From assembly GCA_003254925.1 (NCBI GenBank), contig QANZ01007023.1:62001-126000 (forward strand): DNA of 64,000 nt. Direction: 5' to 3'. Of the stretch, positions 12,015 to 24,589 are shown in pieces. A program made the translations under genes and the position numbers. Position 1 is the first letter of the stretch. The number at the start of each line of letters is the position of its first letter. Under the pieces are notes generated by a model, which did no database searches, had not been told where the DNA came from, and worked only from the letters and a program-made list of their open reading frames with translations. This DNA comes from Chamaecrista fasciculata. Its lineage: Eukaryota; Streptophyta; Magnoliopsida; Fabales; Fabaceae.

Positions 12015-13044
12015 GGGTAAATTGCAATTTGGTACCCTGTGGTTAGGGGCGGTTCCCCTTTGGTACCCTGAAAGAAAAATTTTTGCATTGTGGTACCCCG
12101 TGGTTTACTCCGTTAGCGATTTGGTACCCTGAGGTTTTTTTCTGTTAGGATTTAACGGCAAATGTTAGTTAAAATGTCAAAAATCTCCCAAAAAGTCTTC
12201 TCTTATGCGTTTAAGTCCTTTCCCTTTACTAAAAGGGATCAAAACATAAAGAATTAATTATAAAAGGGTCTTTAGAATTCTAATATTATAGATTTTTCTC
12301 CTTTTCATAAGATTTCTTTTGAATAGNNNNNNNNNNNNNNNNNNNNNNNNNNNNNNNNNNNNNNNNNNNNNNNNNNNNNNNNNNNNNNNNNNNNNNNNNN
12401 NNNNNNNNNNNNNNNNNNNNNNNNNNNNNNNNNNNNNNNNNNNNNNNNNNNNNNNNNNNNNNNNNNNNNNNNNNNNNNNNNNNNNNNNNNNNNNNNNNNN
12501 NNNNNNNNNNNNNNNNNNNNNNNNNNNNNNNNNNNNNNNNNNNNNNNNNNNNNNNNNNNNNNNNNNNNNNNNNNNNNNNNNNNNNNNNNNNNNNNNNNNN
12601 NNNNNNNNNNNNNNNNNNNNNNNNNNNNNNNNNNNNNNNNNNNNNNNNNNNNNNNNNNNNNNNNNNNNNNNNNNNNNNNNNNNNNNNNNNNNNNNNNNNN
12701 NNNNNNNNNNNNNNNNNNNNNNNNNNNNNGACCTATTCAAAAGAAATCTTATGAAAAGGAGAAAAATCTATAATATTAGAATTCTAAAGACCCTTTTATA
12801 ATTAATTCTTTATGTTTTGATCCCTTTTAGTAAAGGGAAAGGACTTAAACGCATAAGAGAAGACTTTTTGGGAGATTTTTGACATTTTAACTAACATTTG
12901 CCGTTAAATCCTAACAGAAAAAAACCTCAGGGTACCAAATCGCTAACGGAGCAAACCACGGGGTACCACAATGCAAAAATTTTTCTTTCAGGGTACCAAA
13001 GGGGAAACGCCCCTAACCACAGGGTACCAAATTGCAATTTACCC
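12015..13044. mobile_element. Fold-back Mutator-type element with assembly gap in its centre
   Basis: Two nearly perfect inverted arms of more than 300 bp (gggtaaattgcaattt on the left, its complement on the right) meet at a 403-base N run. A perfect 9 bp target duplication, aaaataata, lies at 12006-12014 and 13045-13053. The arms use the ggtaccctg vocabulary of the 6304, 7611 and 47952 elements, so they belong to one superfamily. The loop content is unknown. Confidence 0.85.
12327..12729. other. Assembly gap (403 N)
   Basis: All bases are N. The last bases before it and the first after it are reverse complements of each other, so the gap lies at the hairpin centre of the 12015-13044 element. 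Frames called through it are artefacts. Confidence 0.99.
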
Positions 13045-13450
13045 AAAATAATATTGCGTTGAACAATTTTTACCGCATCACACCTTGTCACACTGCCAGT
13101 TATGTTTACAAGTTTTTTTTTTTGGACCTGAGTTATGTTTACAAGTTACTAATATATATTTCCAATCTTGTAATTTATCTAAATATACCATTTTCAAATT
13201 TTAAAAAATAAACTATTCATGATATTTAGTTATTTACCGATAAAGACCAAAAAACAAAGTAGTGTGTACGTCACTACGATATCTCAATAGTCTATTAGGA
13301 AAATTATTAATATATTAAATTTATAATTACTATTTCAGCGACCAAATAACTATAAATATGCAGCAAATTGTGAGAATTATAACACTGACACACAGTTGTA
13401 ATTTGTAATAAAAATATTTGTCCATAATATTTGTAATTTGTTATTAACAA

Positions 13451-13819
13451 GGCTTAAGTGCATTTTTGGTCCCTTCACTTTCGCAAAAGTCTCAATTTAA
13501 TCCCTTAACTTTTTTTTTTTGCAATTTTGGTCCTCCTACTTTTGTAAATGTCTCACCGTTGGTTTCAAGTGCACTACCAAGTCATGAAAACGTCTCCCTA
13601 TAATAGTCTTTTGTTAATTCACTTAACACATATTTGCCACATCATTAGCCAACTCAGCTTTCCAGATCAGCACTAACAGCAGATAATGGATGAAAAAAGT
13701 ACACTTGAGATCAACGGTGAGACGTTTTCAAAAGTTAGGGATCAAAATTGCAATAAAAAAATTAAGGGACCAAATTGAGACCTTTAGAAAAGTTAGGGGA
13801 CCAAAAGTGTACTTAAATC
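13451..13819. mobile_element. 369 bp Mutator-type MITE
   Basis: Left end ggcttaagtgcatttttggt and right end accaaaagtgtacttaaatc form long inverted arms. The 9 bp repeat tattaacaa flanks it at 13442-13450 and 13820-13828. It lies about 360 bp upstream of the SHMT start codon. No coding capacity. Confidence 0.85.
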
Positions 13820-14177
13820 TATTAACAATTTATGGATGATCATTTTAATAATATTACTAAATTATTAAAATGGAATAATTAATTAACTAATAAATTATGA
13901 CAAGATTAATATGGAAGTAAATTTCATTTTCAAAAGTGAGTTTTGTCCATACAAAATTCCACTGGTCAGTAAGTAAGTCAGAGGTTAGAGAAGCGAAACC
14001 TACACCACCAAAAATAGTTGATCAGCGAAGGGTAAAATGGTACTTTCACGTGTGCTGAAACTCCTTTAAACACCAGATTCCACCACTCCTTCACACTTGT
14101 GCCTCCTCTTCACTTTTCTCCTTCCCCGATCGCTTCTCTCTCTTCTGTTTCTGTTTCTCTCTCTAGCTTTTTCAGCC
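13820..14177 (+). promoter_or_regulatory. Promoter and 5' UTR of the SHMT gene
   Basis: A G-box CACGTG core lies at 14047-14052, followed by a possible TATA-like ctcctttaaaca and a pyrimidine-rich leader (about 14100-14170). G-boxes often mediate light response in plants, which would suit a C1-metabolism gene, but this is inference. Confidence 0.5.
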
Positions 14178-16577
14178 ATGGATTCCGTTTCCGCATGGGG
14201 AAACACGCCTCTGAACACCGTCGACCCAGAAATCTTCGACCTCATTGAGAAGGAGAAGCGTCGGCAATGTCGCGGCATCGAGCTCATTGCCTCCGAAAAC
14301 TTCACTTCCTTCGCCGTCATCGAAGCCCTCGGAAGCGCCTTGACCAACAAATACTCCGAAGGCATGCCCGGAAACCGTTACTACGGCGGTAACGAGTTCA
14401 TCGACGAAATCGAGAATCTCTGCAGGTCACGCGCTCTTCAGGCTTTTCATTGCGATCCAACCAAGTGGGGCGTCAATGTCCAACCCTATTCTGGTTCGCC
14501 GGCCAATTTCGCCGCCTACACCGCCGTGCTTCAACCACATGACCGGATCATGGGTTTGGATCTGCCTTCTGGTGGTCACTTGACTCATGGATACTATACC
14601 TCCGGAGGGAAGAAGATCTCTGCTACCTCCATTTATTTCGAGAGTTTGCCTTATAAGGTGAATAACTCTACTGGATATATTGACTATGACAAGCTCGAGG
14701 AGAAGGCCTTGGATTTCAGGCCTAAATTGATTATCTGCGGTGGAAGCGCTTACCCTAGGGATTGGGATTACAAGAGGTTCCGTGAAATTGCCGACAAGTG
14801 CGGTGCACTCTTGCTCTGTGATATGGCCCACATCAGTGGTCTTGTTGCTGCTCAGGTTAACATTTCTTTTTTCTTTCATGTTTTTATGTACTTATCTATA
14901 TCCATTGACTCTGGTTTGGGTTACTTCTTCATTTGTTTTTTCCAATATTCAATTCTTATTTGTTTGATGGTTCTGGATTTATATGTCTGTTTGATTTTAT
15001 ATGCTTCGCTGCCTTTTCACTTCTGCACGCAATGCTTTTGTGATGTCTGATTACGATCTCCTGCAAAGGGGCTTGGTAGTTTAGATCTTATGTTCTTCGC
15101 GTATTATAGTGTTTCCTCGATTGTCAAAAGGAAAAGATAAAGGGGAAATGGTAGTGTGGGGACGCAGATATATGCTCCTCATGGCTTGAAATATGCGTCG
15201 TAACTTGGGAGTTTTATCGATGTACACTGTGTATTCTTGATTAGATCTGGACTTCTGGATCTAGTTTTCACGTGAATGTCTGTTTGTTAAGTTTGATGTC
15301 TTCTCTTTTAAGATGTGCATTTGATTAGGTATTCTCTCAATAATATTTTTGATTAGTCAGTCAAGTTTCACATTCGTATCTCTGTATTTGTGCAAAATTA
15401 TTGTAGATGTAACGATAAATCAAGTTTACCTTTATTGATTGGATCTCTGCCTCAGAAGTAGGAGAATGTTTGATTCAATTATCAAAACAAAGAGTTGCGG
15501 TCTGAATAATTGATCATTGTTTTTGGCTGCAGGAAGCTAACAACCCCTTCGAGTACTGTGACATAGTCACAACTACAACTCACAAGAGCTTGAGGGGTCC
15601 TAGGGCAGGTATGATCTTCTATCGGAAAGGACCTAAACCACCCAAGAAGGGCCAGCCTGAGGATGCAGTTTATGATTTTGAAGACAAGATTAATTTCGCT
15701 GTCTTCCCATCCCTTCAGGGTGGTCCTCACAATCACCAGATTGGTGCCCTTGCTGTTGCCCTGAAACAGGCGGCGTCACCTGGGTTCAAGGCCTATGCCA
15801 AGCAAGTTAAGGCCAATGCAGTTGCCATTGGGAACTTCTTGATGAGCAAAGGGTACAAGCTTGTCACCGGTGGAACCGAGAACCATCTTGTCTTGTGGGA
15901 TCTCCGGCCTCTTGGTTTGACTGGTAAATGATTGAACCTTTTAAGTGTTCAAGATCACTACTAGGCTAAACTAGATTTTGGTTTGTTAATACAATCCTCA
16001 TGAGTCATGAGTGTTGATCTGATATGTACCTGTAGGCAACAAGGTGGAAAAACTTTGTGACCTCGCTAACATTACCGTCAACAAGAACGCTGTCTTTGGT
16101 GATAGCAGTGCCCTGGCTCCTGGTGGAGTACGCATTGGTAAGAACCCTTGTGAACCTGAATTTGCTATTGACAAATGACTATTTAAACAGATGGATGCTA
16201 GATTATTATCGTAATAACTACACATCATTCTCTGAAAAGCCAATATTGGAAGGTTACTTTATGGAATAGTGTTATGCAAATGTCTATGTATCATGAATGC
16301 ATTGTGTTGAAATATGAGTTAATTGTTGGCAGGTGCACCGGCCATGACTTCAAGAGGGTTGGTTGAGAAGGACTTCGAGCAGATTGGAGAGTTTCTTCAC
16401 CGTGCAGTGACAATCACATTGGATATACAGAAGCAACATGGCAAACTTTTGAAGGACTTCAACAAGGGTTTGGTTGACAACAAGGACATCGCGGCCCTCA
16501 AGGCCGATGTGGAGAAATTCTCAGCCTCATTTGATATGCCCGGCTTCCTCGTATCCGAGATGAAGTACAAGGATTAG
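14178..16577 (+). CDS. SHM4: Serine hydroxymethyltransferase, cytosolic type
   Basis: PLP enzyme interconverting serine plus tetrahydrofolate with glycine plus 5,10-methylene-THF, feeding one-carbon metabolism. Exons 14178-14855, 15533-15923, 16036-16137 and 16333-16577 give 471 aa, the usual length of plant cytosolic isoforms. All introns are GT-AG. The protein starts [10 protein letters not shown] directly, with no transit peptide, so a cytosolic place is likely. It has the [11 protein letters not shown] signature (about 35-45) and the PLP-lysine motif [11 protein letters not shown] with Lys at about 244. The end EMKYKD is typical of the Arabidopsis SHM4/SHM5 group, which also includes soybean Rhg4. 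The frame continues open upstream without another ATG, so this ATG is the start. The large first intron may hold regulatory sequence. Orthology to SHM4 rather than SHM5 is not proven. Confidence 0.97.
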
Positions 16578-17703
16578 TTAGGTTTTAATCATCATACAAT
16601 TCTTCTTCCCTCATATGTCACCCTTTTCTGGGTTTAACGTGCGTTGCCTCAATGTTTTGTTTTTGGTTTTTTTCTTCCAGTTTATTTCGAGCTTTTTAAG
16701 TCTTTTTGTTCTGTAAGCCCGCCCCGATATGATATCATTTTCTGAATAAGAATCAATTTTTACATGTACAATCTTACTTTTGATTGTTTCAGCTACTGGT
16801 ATAGCTGAGCTGCCCACTGAAATCACTGATATTTACTAACTAGATTCCGATTGGGTAAATTAGATCATTATACTCTCGTCCACTCGGCTTCGTGTGTTTC
16901 TGTCTTCGCTAATGTGCTGTGTTATTAACTAGTTATTAAGCATGACCTGAACTCTTGAGCCCCGAAAAACAAAGATCTCTGCAAATTGGTACAGTAACGC
17001 CTGACCAATTGAATACTTGTATGAATCTTAAAGAAGCCAAGGAATTTATTTAGGTGGTATAATGAAAACAATGCATTTGGAAAAAGGTTCTTATTTATTT
17101 GTGAAAATGTTTGAATGGGGAATTGACAAAATCAGTTGATTTTTTTTATTAACGAAAAGGGTTATGATTTATACTTTATATGAGTATTAAATCGTTGTAA
17201 ATTATAATGGTGTGTTTCAAAAACAATAATTATTTTATTTCGGCAAAAAAAATCCAAATTTTTAGTAGAAAAGGTTGAAATGGTAAAAGGTCAAGAGGGG
17301 GAATAAGAAGTGAGCAGAAAGAGTGGGGAAGGGCAAGTGGGCAACGAAGCACAGCTGAAACTCCATTGAACCCTTATGAAGGTTAGATGCTTCACACACT
17401 ATTCTTTTTTCCTTTTGGGGTCTGTTTCGACTTTCGATAGAGAAATCTTTCTCCCCAGTGTTTTTGTTTGTTTGGATTGGATTAGTGATTACTGATTAGT
17501 GTTATATTTCCTAGTTTGTTTTCTGTCACCGTCTACAAATGAAATCAAATCAAGCTTTAGAATAGATTTGTGACTAAAATGAAAACTTATAAAATATGTA
17601 AACCAATTTGCAACACTTAAAACAAATAAAGGACCCTGAATCAAATTCAACCAAAACATATAGGACCCATATTTTAATTTAACCTTCATTTTATTATAAT
17701 ATA
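16578..17703. other. SHMT 3' UTR and intergenic DNA
   Basis: The probable 3' UTR follows the stop, with an aataagaatc-type polyadenylation signal near 16744. The rest to 17703 has no gene; short frames there lack recognisable content. Confidence 0.5.
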
Positions 17704-18234
17704 GAGAAACCTACTATTTGGTCCCTCATTTTTCACAGTTTCAACTATTTGGTCCTTACATTTTTGAAATAGACTATTTGACCCCTCAAAAATTACAAAT
17801 GTCAACTTGTTAGTCCTTGTAACATATCTCTGTTAATGACACTGATGATCTGACCATTAAGTTCACATGCGACACGTCATATACCACATATTTAACTATT
17901 TGAGACCACCTAGAGTTTGATATTTGAAAATATTTCGATAGTTTATGCTTTATGAAGCTTCACATGTAAGACAAATATTCGGGTCTAACTCAATTTTAAA
18001 CCGATTTAATTATGTTTGTTGGTCCGGTTTAGTTGGTTTAGGTGACTATGATGTTAAAGTGACATTTAACGGGTGCCATGTAAGCATTTAACGTTCACGT
18101 CATTAAGTAATTTAATGGAAGGACTAAATAGTTAACGATTATGATAAATGAGGGACTGAATAGTCTATTTCAGTAAATGAGGGACCAAATCATTTACTCA
18201 ATTAAAAATGAAGGGCCAAATAGTAGGTTTCCTC
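17704..18234. mobile_element. 531 bp Mutator-type MITE in the WEX promoter
   Basis: Ends gagaaacctactatttggtc and the inverted gccaaatagtaggtttcctc. The arms carry repeated actatttggtcc words. A 9 bp target duplication, tataatata, lies at 17695-17703 and 18235-18243. The right end is 189 bp from the start codon of the exonuclease gene, so it probably overlaps that gene's promoter. Confidence 0.9.
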
Positions 18235-18396
18235 TATAATATAACCCCGTTTTGATAGCAAAATTCGAGTCCGAATTTCCATGCCACTGAGTATTTGAAT
18301 TGGACCGAGGGTTTCTTGAAGAATAAAGTTTGAACGATTCCTTCAAAAATTGAGGTTTCCCTCCAACTCCAACACACACTCAGTAAATCGATACGG

Positions 18397-18470
18397 ATGG
18401 AATGATGAAGGAAGTAATTCCAAATGGAAGGGAAGCAGAGTTTTTCACGACTTGCCTCCTTCATTTGTGA
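18397..18470 (+). promoter_or_regulatory. Upstream ATGs and overlapping uORF before WEX
   Basis: Three ATGs precede the main start at 18424. The first (18397) is in frame but stops at once (ATG GAA TGA). ATGs at 18402 and 18405 open a 22-codon frame, 18402-18470, that overlaps the main start in another frame. If the transcript begins upstream they could lower translation of the exonuclease. Confidence 0.5.
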
Positions 18471-21209
18471 CGATGAACATTTCTCAGACCAAGATCTGCA
18501 TGCCATCGAAGCCATCGAAGCACAGTTTCAATCTTCTCTCCCCAACAAACGTCCTCTCAATGTCGCCGAAGACGACGCCGTCACCGCCGTAGCAACCACC
18601 CCCGCCGATTCCCGCCGCCGCTTGCCTAAATCGCTTCTAGCTCTTCAACACCCACTTGAATTTTCTTCGTCTCCTTCTCAAGGTTTTCTTTTCTTTTTAA
18701 TTTTTTTTCCTCAAATCAAACCCTTTTTCATATTTCCAATTGACTCCTTCCTCTTTTCTCCTTGTGGGGTTTAGAGGTCGGTTTTACTGTCTTTGAGTTC
18801 GGCTTGCTCTCTATTTATTTCTGCTCTTAGTTATCATAGTCAGCTACTTAATCTGCTTCACTTATGCTACATTATATCAGAATAAAAGATTTCAGATATT
18901 AGCTTGTTCACTTCTTTTCTTTTCTTCTATTGTTGAATGCATGAGATATTTTTGCTCACGTTGATATAGTCTCTATCACAGATGCTAATGGTGCATCAAT
19001 ACCTAGCATGCCCAGTTTATTCGCCTCTGAAGCTGGTTAACCATTTCTGATTCGTGTAATAGTGATTGAAAAAAAAAAAAATTGTCCAGGATCAAGTGCA
19101 TACTGGTCTTTCACTACCTAATTCTTACTTCTCTACTCTTGATAAGAGGGGATATGTCATATGCCTGTTTCGATTTACTTTCAGAGGGTTAAGAGCCTTG
19201 GACTATTTTCAAATTATAACTCTGTATTCTATTCGGTGGGGATGTTCTAAAAGGACTTCTCCCTGTTTTAAAAAAATGCAGTGATCCATTGAAGGAGTTG
19301 TGGGATGCTTGTAGGGAGGGAGGCTAAACAGTCTAAATATTGTTTACATTGGGGGAACCCTTGATCCTTACCTTTTCATCTCCTGTGTGAAGCAGTACCT
19401 CAAATAAACTGTTAACATATATGAGCTCTATGTTTCCTTTCTTTTTTCTCTTCAGACTTGGAATACTTACTTTAGTTGTTTACAGGCAATTCAAGGATGA
19501 GACTACCAGTAATGAAGTTTACTGGCAAAATTATGTATAGCAAGACTGCTAATGACGTAGAGAAAGCTGTAATGGACGTCTTAAAAGGTCTGAAAGCTAA
19601 GAAAAACGAGATGGTGCAAAGCACCATTGGGTTTGACATTGAGTGGAGACCCTCCTTTAGAAGGGGTTAGTTCAGCTGTTCCTTTGAAATAATCATTTAG
19701 CTTACTGCATTAGGTATATCAGAATTGCTGCATCTACTTCTTTCATCTCACAAAATTAAAAGACCTTGGATGGAGGGCTGAGAATCTTAGTTGTGTGCTA
19801 AGTGCCACTAATTGCTGCCATTCATTTGGCCAGTTTCTTATCTGTTGCCCTGCCAAGCAAATATAAAAATATGTTTATAATAATGACGAAGGATTGAATA
19901 AGAAAGGCTTCTATCACTTTTTTGCATTTTATATTTTGGACTAATATGATCGTATTGTTTTATATGAATAGTAGAGTAGTTTGTTAATGAGTTCATTCTT
20001 TGATGTTGTCTATTGCTCCATTGCATATGTGATTCCTTATTGTTTTTTTTAGATTTCACGGATTCCCTTTATGTAAAAGTTTGGTTTACCAATGGTGAAA
20101 GGGCTATTTCTGGCCTTCTCTGGAGAAGAACCTTTCCTTTTTGCCCGCAGAAAACCTTGATAACATAATAAAAAGAAAATCACCTTCACTGAATTCGTAA
20201 TTGTATAAACCTTTTTATAGGTGTTCCGAACGGGAAGGTAGCAGTGATGCAGATTTGTGGTGGAACTGATCACTGTCTTGTTCTACATATAATACATGCT
20301 GGAATCCCTCGAAATCTACAGCTTTTGCTTGAAGATCCTACAATCTTGAAGGTTCATAATATCTTAAATCTGGAAAGCTTTTCTTTTTGTTCTGCTCTTT
20401 CTGTCTGTGGGCAATAACTTTTTATTGCATGTTAATACAATGACACATGCGCAGGTTGGGGCTAACATTGCCTGTGATGCTCGTAAGCTCTTTAAAGATT
20501 ATGAGATAACGGTTAATGGTTTGGAAGATCTGTGTTTTCATGCTAAGCAGAAACTTGGTGGAAGTATCATGAGCTGGAGTCTTGCATCTTTGACCGAGAA
20601 ACTATTATCCAAACAGGTACATTCTGAATCCAATTTTCTGAACCAGACCGGAGTAATTAAATTTCAGCATTAGTTTAATGCCCTCTTCTATTTTGCTTAT
20701 GCCAACTAACTATTACTTACAGTTACATAGATTATTAACTTGCATTTTTTGTGAGTTTCTTTTTGGTGAATTCTTGTTCATTGTTCAATTCAGTATTTTT
20801 GATTTCTTATCCCTTTCCCAGAGAAAGAGAGAGAGAGAGAAGAGAGGACACAGTTTATTGAAATTGCCAAGGAATTACATTGAGGGATATTTAATGAAGC
20901 TTACATTAATTTGCAGCTTTCGAAAGCCTCCAAAATAAGACTGGGAAATTGGGAGGCTCATCCTTTGTCCAAGGCGCAACTAGAATATGCTGCCACTGAT
21001 GCTTTTACTTCTTGGTATCTCTATCAGGTTAAATACCAAACACTATTCAATTAATGTTATTGTCATTTGATGCTTATAACTTATCAGGTTTCTGTTATAT
21101 ATACACATAACACATGGATTCTGTAATGCAGGTGATTAAGGACCTCCCGGATCCAAAACAAGTTGTAGTTGAAGAAATAGGTAATGTTGAAGGTGGAATG
21201 CAAAAATGA
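18424..21209 (+). CDS. WEX: Werner syndrome-like 3'-5' exonuclease
   Basis: Stand-alone DEDDy-family nuclease like the exonuclease part of human WRN and Arabidopsis WEX; removes nucleotides from DNA 3' ends and is linked to genome maintenance and, in Arabidopsis, gene silencing. Exons 18424-18682, 19486-19665, 20221-20351, 20455-20616, 20917-21027 and 21132-21209 give 306 aa; all introns are GT-AG. The N-terminus (AIEAIEAQF) resembles plant WEX. Exo I is GFDIEWRPSF with Asp137 and Glu139, Exo II holds Asp198 (ANIACDARKL), and Exo III is YAATDAFTSW with Tyr268 and Asp272, so the catalytic set is complete. No helicase domain follows, as usual in plants. The last exon is short and could be alternatively spliced at ataggtaatg. 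A MITE lies in its promoter. WEX itself or a close paralogue. Confidence 0.92.
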
Positions 21210-21435
21210 AACTTATCTTTCATAATTCTCGCTAATTCCTTTTCTTATTAATTTATATTTTGTATTTCTTTATAGAACATTTTCTTTTAAATATGATTAG
21301 AATTTTAGGGATGCAAAATAGCTTTTAATTTGTTTTATAAGTTAAAATTTCAACCATATTCATGATCAAAACTTTTCTTTATGCCAAAGCCGTAAGGTGT
21401 GTATGAGATAAGTTAAAAAGAAGTTTAAATTAAAT

Positions 21436-22480
21436 ATTTGGTCCCTATAGTTTCACTGAATTTGTAACTCAGTCCCCGTAATTTTGTTCTTGATAACTCA
21501 GTCCTTATAAATTCAAACTAGTGTATGAGGCTACCACTAGATGGGGTCTGAGGAGGGTTAAGATGTACGCAGCCTTACCTCTGTTTTGCAAAGAGGCTGT
21601 TTTCAGGATTTGAACCTGTGACCTCTTGGTCACCAGGCAGCAACCTTACCGTTGCGCCAAGGCTCACCCTCTTAAAACTCAGTCCTTATACTTTAAGAAA
21701 TATTATAAAAATACCCCTCTCACTCAGACTGTTAAATGATTAATGATGTGGCATTTATAGTAAAATAAAAATGCCAAGAAAGATGTAAAATTTAGACATA
21801 AGCTTGTTATTTTAAAAAATTCCAACTCAGGAACCTTTGCTTGGCTTGTTTGAGCACTCTCATTATCGTGGTTTACGTCCAAGACAATAGCAAGTGGGGT
21901 TGGGGGTTTGGCATTCCCACCATTGTCATGCTCTTATCCCTCATTGCCATTTCCTTAGTTAGGTTATGAGACAAGAAAATTTGATTGAGACCTACTTGTA
22001 TTGTAGTTACACATCACATTTTTTTCACTGCGATGCATCATCCATCCGTGTGTAGTTAATTGGATAGAATAGAATGTTGATTATTTGAATTAGCCACTAT
22101 TGTTAGTTAGATTATGAGATAGGCAAATTCAATTTGATGGAGAAGGGGAATTTCTAAGGCGAAGTCTGTATGTGTAGCAGAAAACAGAGATGCAGGGAGC
22201 TTCTTGATTGGTGATGACAAAGAGAAAAGTGCATTAAATTTAGCCGCCTTTTTTTCCTTTTTCCTCAATCAAAACCCAACTACTCCCCCCCATTTCCTAG
22301 CTTGGAATTTTTAAAAGAAGAATCATGTGTAAATTGTAGAGCTTTATTTTGATATAAATGCCACATCATTAATAATTTAACTGCCTACTGTTTGTGATGG
22401 ATGACAAGAGTATTTTTATAATTTTCATTCAAGTATTGGGACTGAGTTATATAAATTCAGTGAAACTATAGGGACCATAA
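21436..22480. mobile_element. TIR element of about 1.05 kb downstream of WEX
   Basis: Left end ttggtccctatagtttcact and right end agtgaaactatagggacca are inverted over about 30 bp. No clean target duplication is readable. An Au-type SINE (21510-21675) is inserted in it. No transposase is seen. Confidence 0.6.
21510..21675 (-). mobile_element. Au-type tRNA-derived SINE
   Basis: On the minus strand it reads ggtgagccttggcgcaacgg, the recognisable start of the plant Au SINE, with box A tggcgcaacggt (complement of 21648-21659) and box B ggttcaaatcc (complement of 21606-21616), then the aacagcctctttgc and aaggctgcgtaca words of the family. The 3' part diverges from the canonical end. The direct repeat aactcagtccttata at 21495-21509 and 21676-21690 is probably the target duplication. 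A similar phrase also occurs inside the host element. Confidence 0.82.
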
Positions 22481-24344
22481 GGTGAGCAAGCGTAGCATCA
22501 TCAATAATGATGAGATCTAGAGAGGAATGGGATGTGTGTGGTAATTATAAATTAATATAAATTGAAGTGGGAACATTTGCTTCATGTGCAAAGAGGCATT
22601 TAGTAAACTCTGTACTCTACAGTTTTATTGATTAAGCATTAAAATCGGAATTTAATATAAATTCCCTGAAACTGCAATAAATATGGTGCACTGTACAGTA
22701 CACTATACTACACATTATTTGTTACTACTATATAGGAGTAATATATTATTATTAGCCGTCAACTTCACTTTGTGAATGGGCATACACACTTGCTCCCCAA
22801 AAACCTCGAAACAACCAACCATAAATTACTATACCCAATTTATCTATGAGATTATCTTCAATTCTTCTTCACTGCCCAAACGAAATATCCATAATTAATC
22901 GAAGGATAGATTAATTCTTATTTGAAAGAAGCCAAACTTGTGTTTAAAATCCCGAAAGTGATTTTAAATTGCTCCATTCTCATTGAAAAGGATGGTAGTG
23001 GCTGGTGAGACATATTGACAGCAACAACATCCACTCATTAAAGTGATCAAGAAAGAGTGATATGACACAGAACGAAACTATAATATATGGTTAAGAGAAA
23101 TTTATTAATATTTTTCTCAAATTATGAAATGACATAGCAATTGGTTGTCAATACATACAATGCTATACAAGATCTGCAAATATTAGAAGATATTAAGAAA
23201 TGGCACAAAAGACAAGAAGCTAGCATATATAGTTTTTTAGTCGATGATGAAAGAAAAATAGTATCTACGTTTGAAATGACCTTCATTTGCAATTGAATAA
23301 ATCACAAGTGTAATAGATTTGAATTTGAATAAATCATAACTAAATTACAAGAACTCTCTCTAATTACGTTTATTGATGACAAACTATTAAATTATTTCTC
23401 CAGACCACAACGTCGTCCAATTTTAATCAAAGATTTGGATAGAGAGATCTCGGGTATCATTTAAGAATTCAACTTTTTCCCTCCTAGCTATGTATGTACA
23501 ACAAATCAACGTGTTGTGTTTCTTCTTTCTTTTCTTTTTTTTTTTCAAGGATCGCTTCAATTAATTAATTAGTTTTGCTCTATATGCACATATTTAAAAG
23601 ACTACCAAGATAGGATTAAAGAATTATATAGTAGTCGGACGATATTGACATGGAAAGAATTGTTTGCATAAGAAATAAGAAACTAGAAGGATTAGAAAGC
23701 ACTTGGCAATTGCTTGTACTTTGGTAGTAAAGGGAAGAGAGATTCATTCACTCAACAATTAAAATCAAAAAAATGAAAGAAAAAAATTGGTGCCGACAGA
23801 GAGAGAGAAGTGTGAAAGTTGGAAGAATTTAGAATGGGAAAAGGACAAATGAGATGTTAGCGTGTTGGCAAGTGGCGAAGGGAAACATGCATGTCAATTG
23901 TCAAGCTTTTGTGTTGTTATTTTATGTATTTTGTTTTTTCAATTAATTATGGCCCAAAAGGAACCAATTATTGACCACGAAACTCACACTCGTCCTTGTC
24001 AAAGGGGCAATGTATGGAATATATATAACAACACTATATAGATATATATACATGGTAATTATAACACTAACTCAAAAGGCAGCTTCGATTGTAATATCTT
24101 GGATGATTGCATTATACTCTTATTATTATGCATGTGTAAAGCTTTAATTTGGTGAGTCTGGACTTGATCATATCCATGTTACTTATATACATGCATTAGC
24201 TGATTTATCATTGGATACCCATATATAATCCCATATAGCTGTATGTGTGATAACACCATATATATAGGAGTATGAAACAAAGTAGTTTTTGATGCACTAA
24301 AAGAAATGCATGTGAGCTTTTGTAGTTGTGGGGGAACCATGCAT
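22481..24344. other. AT-rich intergenic DNA, no gene seen
   Basis: No coding frame with recognisable content and no clear element ends. Confidence 0.5.
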
Positions 24345-24504
24345 GCTAAGAAGCATGGACACTGACACGGACACGGGACACGACACGGACACGGACACAG
24401 CGACACGCTAAACTCTCAAAATTACGCGACACGACACGCCATATATTTATATATATAAATAATTAAATATTCATAATTTTTAATGAAAAAATTAAAAATT
24501 ACAA
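24345..24504. mobile_element. hAT-like element end, broken by a gap
   Basis: Begins ctaagaagcatggacac followed by many gacacggacacg units, the same terminus as the hAT element at 50972. It runs into an N gap at 24505, so the other end is missing. Confidence 0.6.
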
Positions 24505-24589
24505 NNNNNNNNNNNNNNNNNNNNNNNNNNNNNNNNNNNNNNNNNNNNNNNNNNNNNNNNNNNNNNNNNNNNNNNNNNNNNNNNNNNNN
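24505..24589. other. Assembly gap (85 N)
   Basis: All bases are N, lying between a hAT-like end and an (AAT)n microsatellite that probably caused the break. Confidence 0.99.

Noticed and set aside
12258-12801. 160-codon frames through the N run
   Set aside because: Made almost wholly of unknown residues; the gap is not coding evidence.
14427-14879. Antisense frame of 150 codons over SHMT exon 1
   Set aside because: Shadow of a strongly coding exon; its translation has no recognisable family.
21510-21675. A functional tRNA gene (boxes A and B present)
   Set aside because: No cloverleaf acceptor or anticodon stem is formed; the sequence fits an Au-type SINE.
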